NCBI GenBank assembly: GCA_035048485.1
Contig: CM068592.1
Coordinates: 38,335,501 to 38,399,500, forward strand
Length of the DNA: 64,000 bases
Direction: 5' to 3'
Source: Pteria penguin
Taxonomy: Eukaryota > Mollusca > Bivalvia > Pterioida > Pteriidae
Shown here: positions 60,360 through 64,000 of the stretch, one piece after another
Numbering within the stretch: the stretch's first letter is position 1
How the letters are laid out: the number at the start of each line of letters is the position of its first letter
The notes under the pieces: model-generated
Database searches by the model: none
What the model saw: only the letters and a program-made list of their open reading frames with translations
What the model was told of the DNA's origin: nothing
Translations under genes and position numbers: made by a program

Positions 60360-60500
60360 TCAGACAAAAAAGCCAAAAAAAAAAAAACCAAAAAACAACA
60401 AACAAACAAACAAAAACAAAAAACAAAAACAACACCCCCCCCCAAAAAAAAACAACAACAACAACAAAAAAAACGAAAACAAAAACAAAAAAAAAAAATC

Positions 60501-60534
<34 letters not shown>

Positions 60535-60565
60535 ATCAAAACAAAACAAAACAAAAACAAAAAAG
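60360..60565. repeat. A-rich low-complexity tract, (CAAAA)n
   Basis: About 200 bp of A runs broken by single C, with a short C run at about 60436. The Lys/Thr/Asn and Phe/Leu translations here are artefacts. Confidence 0.95.
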
Positions 60566-60834
60566 GATAATTTCTACACTGCAACCCAAGCACGGCGACT
60601 TGTACATAGTTTAGTTAAACACAGAATAGGACGTTAACTGACATAAGCTAGAATTCATTATCACTGTATTTGAATCTATATGTATTGAATAAACATGGCA
60701 ATACATAGAAAATTTAATAAACGATCATAACAAATACATGGAAAGGTGGGGGTGGGGATGAGTTAAAATGTATATGTTTTCAAAAATCATGAAAAAGAAG
60801 CAGGGTTAGATTCTGTGAAATCTCTGAATGAAAG
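60566..60834. other. Non-coding, nothing recognised
   Basis: Unique-looking sequence between the A-rich tract and the 25-bp minisatellite. Confidence 0.45.
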
Positions 60835-61252
60835 CTCAATATGATAGCTTGTGGAAGAGCCCATTATTAACGCTTGTGGTAGAGCCCATTATAAAAGCTT
60901 GTGGTAGAGCCCATTATTAACGCTTGTGGTAGAGCCCATTATAAAAGCTTGTGGTAGAGCCCATTATAAAAGCTTGTAGAGCCCATTAAAAAAACTTGTA
61001 GAGCTCATTATTAAAGCTTGTGGTAGAGTCCATTATAAAAGCTTGTAGAGCTCATTATAAAAGCTTGTGGTAGAGCCCATTATAAAAGCTTGTAGAGCTC
61101 ATTATAATAGCTTGTGGTAGAACCCATTATAAAAAACTTGTAGAGCTCATTATAAAAGCTTGTGGTAGAGCTCATTATAAAAGCTTGTAGAACTCAATAT
61201 GATAGCTTGTGGTAGAGCTCAGTATAAAAGTTTGTAGTAGAGAGCATTATAA
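60835..61252. repeat. 25-bp minisatellite, left part (monomeric)
   Basis: The unit is GCTTGTGGTAGAGCCCATTA followed by TAAAA. Some 22-bp units lack GTG (GCTTGTAGAGCTCATTATAA). The array is interrupted by the mariner element and continues at 62461. Confidence 0.94.
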
Positions 61253-61254
61253 TA

Positions 61255-62458
61255 CGAGGACTGATTGATATGTTGTGAGCCTCATATTGAAAGATTTGAA
61301 CTTTGTTGGACATGTTGCATTATTTTTCAACATAATCCCCTTCAGTATCTATACACTTTTGCCAGCAGTTTTTAAGGGCCCCATGCCACTTTTAATGACG
61401 TCATCACCGGACTGAAAGTGGATGCCGGGAATAGCTGCTTTCAGTTTTGGAAATAGAAGAAGTCTGATGGAGAGAGATCATGTGAATAAGGCGGATGCTC
61501 AATCAATTTAATGCCACAATCGTGAATGGCAGCCATTGCAATGACAGACTTATGAACAGGAGCATTCTCCTGATAGAACAACACACCTTTAGTGAGCTTT
61601 CCGTGGCGCTTAAGTGTAATATTTTCCGTAACTGTGTCAGAAGTAAAGCTTAGTATGTGCCATTGATTGTTTGTCCCTTTTGTAGATAATCTATCAGCAG
61701 AATACCATCTACATTCCAGAAAACCGAGGCCATAACTTTCCTAGCTGATAAAACAGTCTTTGCCTTCTTTAGCGGGGTAAGCCAGGGTGCCTCCATTGTT
61801 CCGATTGTAGTTCGGCTTCTGTGGTAAAATGATGACAAATCTCTGAAGAAAGTTGACATGATCTTCCTCAAAAAGTTTAAGATTAGCACGCGATAATGTG
61901 CGCCTGGTGTGCTTAGTTTAACTGTCAAAAGTCTTGGTACCAAACGGGTCGAAAGCTTTTTCATTGCAAGATCCTGTCAGAATGTACTCTTTCTTGTGAA
62001 ATGCCAACTGCACTGGTCATATACCTTTCTGTGACTCGTCTGTCAGTTAAAACAATATCATGGACTTTATTGACCATTTCTGGGATTGGAACAGTGAGAG
62101 GCCTTCCAGGACTGGGGTCATCCTCAAGTGTTTGTCTGCCGCCCACCTTTTAATGCAGCATACCATTTGTATGAAGGGACATCTTTCCCTAGTGTTGCTA
62201 CCATATCGTTATGGATATCCTTAGGTATTAAACCTTTTTATGCAAATATTGGATCACTGCTCTTTCACCGATTTTGCCATTTTGTAATGGACACTTGTCT
62301 TGTTTATTTTAGAGTGCTAACTCGTCGATATAAACTGACCAAATGAGACTAGTTCTTGGGTACACGGCCTTATATAGTCTGAGAATAAAAGGATTTACAC
62401 AGAACATCCCTGCGTACCTCCTTCAATACAAGGCTTACAACATATCAATCAGCCCTCG
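61255..62458 (-). mobile_element. mariner DNA transposon, inactive, in 25-bp minisatellite
   Basis: The element is 1,204 bp, flanked by TA (61253-61254 and 62459-62460). Terminal inverted repeats are CGAGGACTGATTGATATGTT at the left and the complement of CGAGGGCTGATTGATATGTT at the right. Removing it restores a normal satellite junction (CATTATAA-TA-GCTTGTG). The minus strand carries degraded transposase: RQTLEDDPSPGRP and HDIVLTDRRVTERY (61990-62145), then STRLVPRLLTV, WRHPG-like, SARKVMASVFWNVDGILLID (61690-61760), HGKLTKGVLFYQ and EHPPYSHDLSPSDFF (about 61470-61610). Frameshifts and stops separate these blocks. The first catalytic Asp block is destroyed and the second appears changed (QENAPVH where DNAPVH is usual). 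It is therefore non-autonomous at best. Confidence 0.95.
61330..62150 (-). pseudogene. mariner transposase pseudogene
   Basis: This is the coding relic inside the element at 61255-62458. Two open pieces (62146-61961 and 61964-61650) are separated by a frameshift, and the remainder has stops, for example after INGTY at about 61650. The motifs retained are listed under the element. The encoded enzyme would have cut and pasted the element at TA sites; it cannot be functional as read. Confidence 0.92.
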
Positions 62459-62460
62459 TA

Positions 62461-63182
62461 GCTTGTGATAGAGCTCATTACAATAGCTTATGGTAGAACT
62501 CATTATAATGGCATGTGGTAGAACTCATTATAATACCTTATGGTGGAACTCATTATAATGGCATGTGGTAGAACTCATTATAATACCTTATGGTGGAACT
62601 CATTATAATGACATGTGGTAGAACTCATTATAATGCCTTATGATGGAACTCATTATAATGGCATGTGGTAGAACTCATTATAATACCTTATGGTGGAACT
62701 TATTATAATGGCATAAGGTAGAACTCATTATAATACCTTATGGTGGAACTCATTATAATGACATGTGGTAGATCTCATTATAATGCCTTATGATGGAACT
62801 CATTATAATGGCATGTGGTAGAACTCATTATAATACCTTATGGTGGAACTCATTATATGGCATGTGGTAGAACTCATTATAATACCTTATGGTAGAACTC
62901 ATTATAATACCTTATGGTGGAACTCATTATAATGGCATGTGGTAGATCTCATTATAATACCTTATGGTGGAGCTCATTATAATGGCATGTGGTAGATCTC
63001 ATTATAATACCTTATGGTGGAACTCATTATAATGGCATGTGGTAGATCTCATTATAATACCTTATGGTGGAGCTCATTATAATGGCATGTGGTAAGACTC
63101 ATTATAATACCTTATGGTGGAGCTCATTATATGGCATGTGGTAGAACTCATTATAATACCTTATGGTGGAACTCATTATAAT
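62461..63182. repeat. 25-bp minisatellite, right part (50-bp dimer organisation)
   Basis: Two 25-bp subunits alternate: GAACTCATTATAATACCTTA with TGGTG, and GAACTCATTATAATGGCATG with TGGTA. The dimer of 50 bp is the real repeat here. The left side of the mariner lacks this alternation. Confidence 0.94.
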
Positions 63183-63184
63183 AG

Positions 63185-63835
63185 AGTATCAGTCAAAGTA
63201 CAGGACATAATGTCATGACATACAGTATCAGTCAAAGTACAGTACATAATGTCATGACAAACAGCATTAGTCAAAGTACAGGATATAATGTCATGACATA
63301 CAGTATCAGTCAAAGTACAGTACATAATGTCATGACAAACAGTATCAGTCAAAGTACAGTACATAATGTCATGACAAACAGCATTAGTCAAAGTACAGGA
63401 CATAATGTCATGACAAACAGTATCAGTCAGTGTACAGTACATAATGTCATGACATACAGAATCAGTCAGTGTACAGTACATAATGTCATGACAAACAGTA
63501 TTAGTCAAAGTACAGGACATAATGTCATGACAAACAGCATTAGACAAAGTACAGGACATAATGTCATGACATACAGTATCAGTAAAAGCACAGGACATAA
63601 TGTCATGATATACAGTATCAGTCAAAGTACAGTACATAATGTCATGACATACAGTATCAGTCAAAGTACAGGACATAATGTCATGACATACAGTATCAGT
63701 CAAAGTACAGGACATAATGTCATGACATACAGCATCAGTCAAACAACAGCGAAAAACAACATCGACTGTTTCAACATACAGTATCAGTTAAGCCAAAATC
63801 AGAAAAGTCAGAATACATTGTCATGACATACATTA
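63185..63835. repeat. 39-bp minisatellite (about 15 units plus decayed units)
   Basis: The unit is ATACAGTATCAGTCAAAGTA followed by CAGGACATAATGTCATGAC. It contains the perfect palindrome TGTCATGACA. Variants at GTATCAG/GCATTAG and CAGGAC/CAGTAC are mixed. Long frames on both strands are artefacts because 39 is a multiple of 3. Confidence 0.95.
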
Positions 63836-64000
63836 TGAAAACTAAAAGGTAAATTACAATAACTAATAACATCTGCTGTCCTAACATGCATTATCTATCG
63901 CAGTATGGCAAAAAGCTATAAATGTCAGTCAATATATGGCAAATGACAGTATCTCCTAGATCTATCATGACAAACAATATCAGACAACTACGGCAAATGA
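63836..64000. other. Decayed continuation of 39-bp repeat, truncated by window edge
   Basis: CATGACAAACAATATCAGACA near 63967 and scattered CAGT motifs suggest degenerate units. No gene is seen. Confidence 0.5.

Noticed and set aside
60215..60637. Lys/Thr-rich and Phe/Leu-rich open frames
   Set aside because: Low-complexity (CAAAA)n sequence.
63176..63826. Overlapping repeat proteins of about 190-200 residues on both strands
   Set aside because: Artefact of the 39-bp minisatellite; 39 is a multiple of three.

Overview
This is a eukaryotic, AT-rich, intron-and-repeat type of sequence with no operons, Shine-Dalgarno sites or dense coding. The mix of V-SINE-like tRNA-derived SINEs, mariner and Tc1 transposase relics, Penelope-like and LINE reverse-transcriptase relics, many fold-back MITEs and large minisatellite arrays points to a lophotrochozoan, most likely a bivalve mollusc. 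That assignment is inference from repeat types, not from a marker gene. By rough addition, tandem arrays cover about a third of the window.

Only two genes look intact. Both are on the minus strand and encode paralogous type II membrane GT31 glycosyltransferases (beta-1,3-galactosyltransferase type) at 12399-13391 and 41658-42692. Each reading frame is a single exon preceded by a plausible splice acceptor, and each has a fold-back MITE 105-132 bp upstream of that acceptor. All other protein-like sequence is transposon debris: a reverse transcriptase of probable Penelope-like type (36240-37540), a Tc1-like transposase (45310-45890), a LINE RT fragment (49725-50225) and a mariner element (61255-62458).

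Layout. 1-6105: 42-bp satellite running off the left edge, closed by a SINE with an 11-bp target duplication. 6424-14750: mostly non-coding, with the first GT31 gene and several MITEs. 14750-17045: two abutting minisatellites of 29 and 31 bp. 17046-30140: sparse, with a SINE, an AAT microsatellite, a 33-bp minisatellite and G-tract MITEs. 30145-36018: a 53-bp repeat array invaded by a Helitron-like element, plus two more copies of that element in opposite orientation, with SINEs and MITEs nested inside. 36240-50225: the RT relic, the second GT31 gene with a 467-bp inverted-repeat element, and the Tc1 and LINE relics. 50777-57795: two related satellites of 60 and 61 bp with decayed units and a V-SINE between them. 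57800-64000: a run of further minisatellites (35, ~41, 25/50 and 39 bp), one split by the mariner insertion.

No single new gene system is evident. The most informative signals are evolutionary: a satellite pair that has diverged while keeping nearly the same period, a minisatellite that seems to be made from a retroelement 3' flank, elements whose insertion order can be read from nesting, and a repeat family with Helitron-like ends and a tandem-repeat core.
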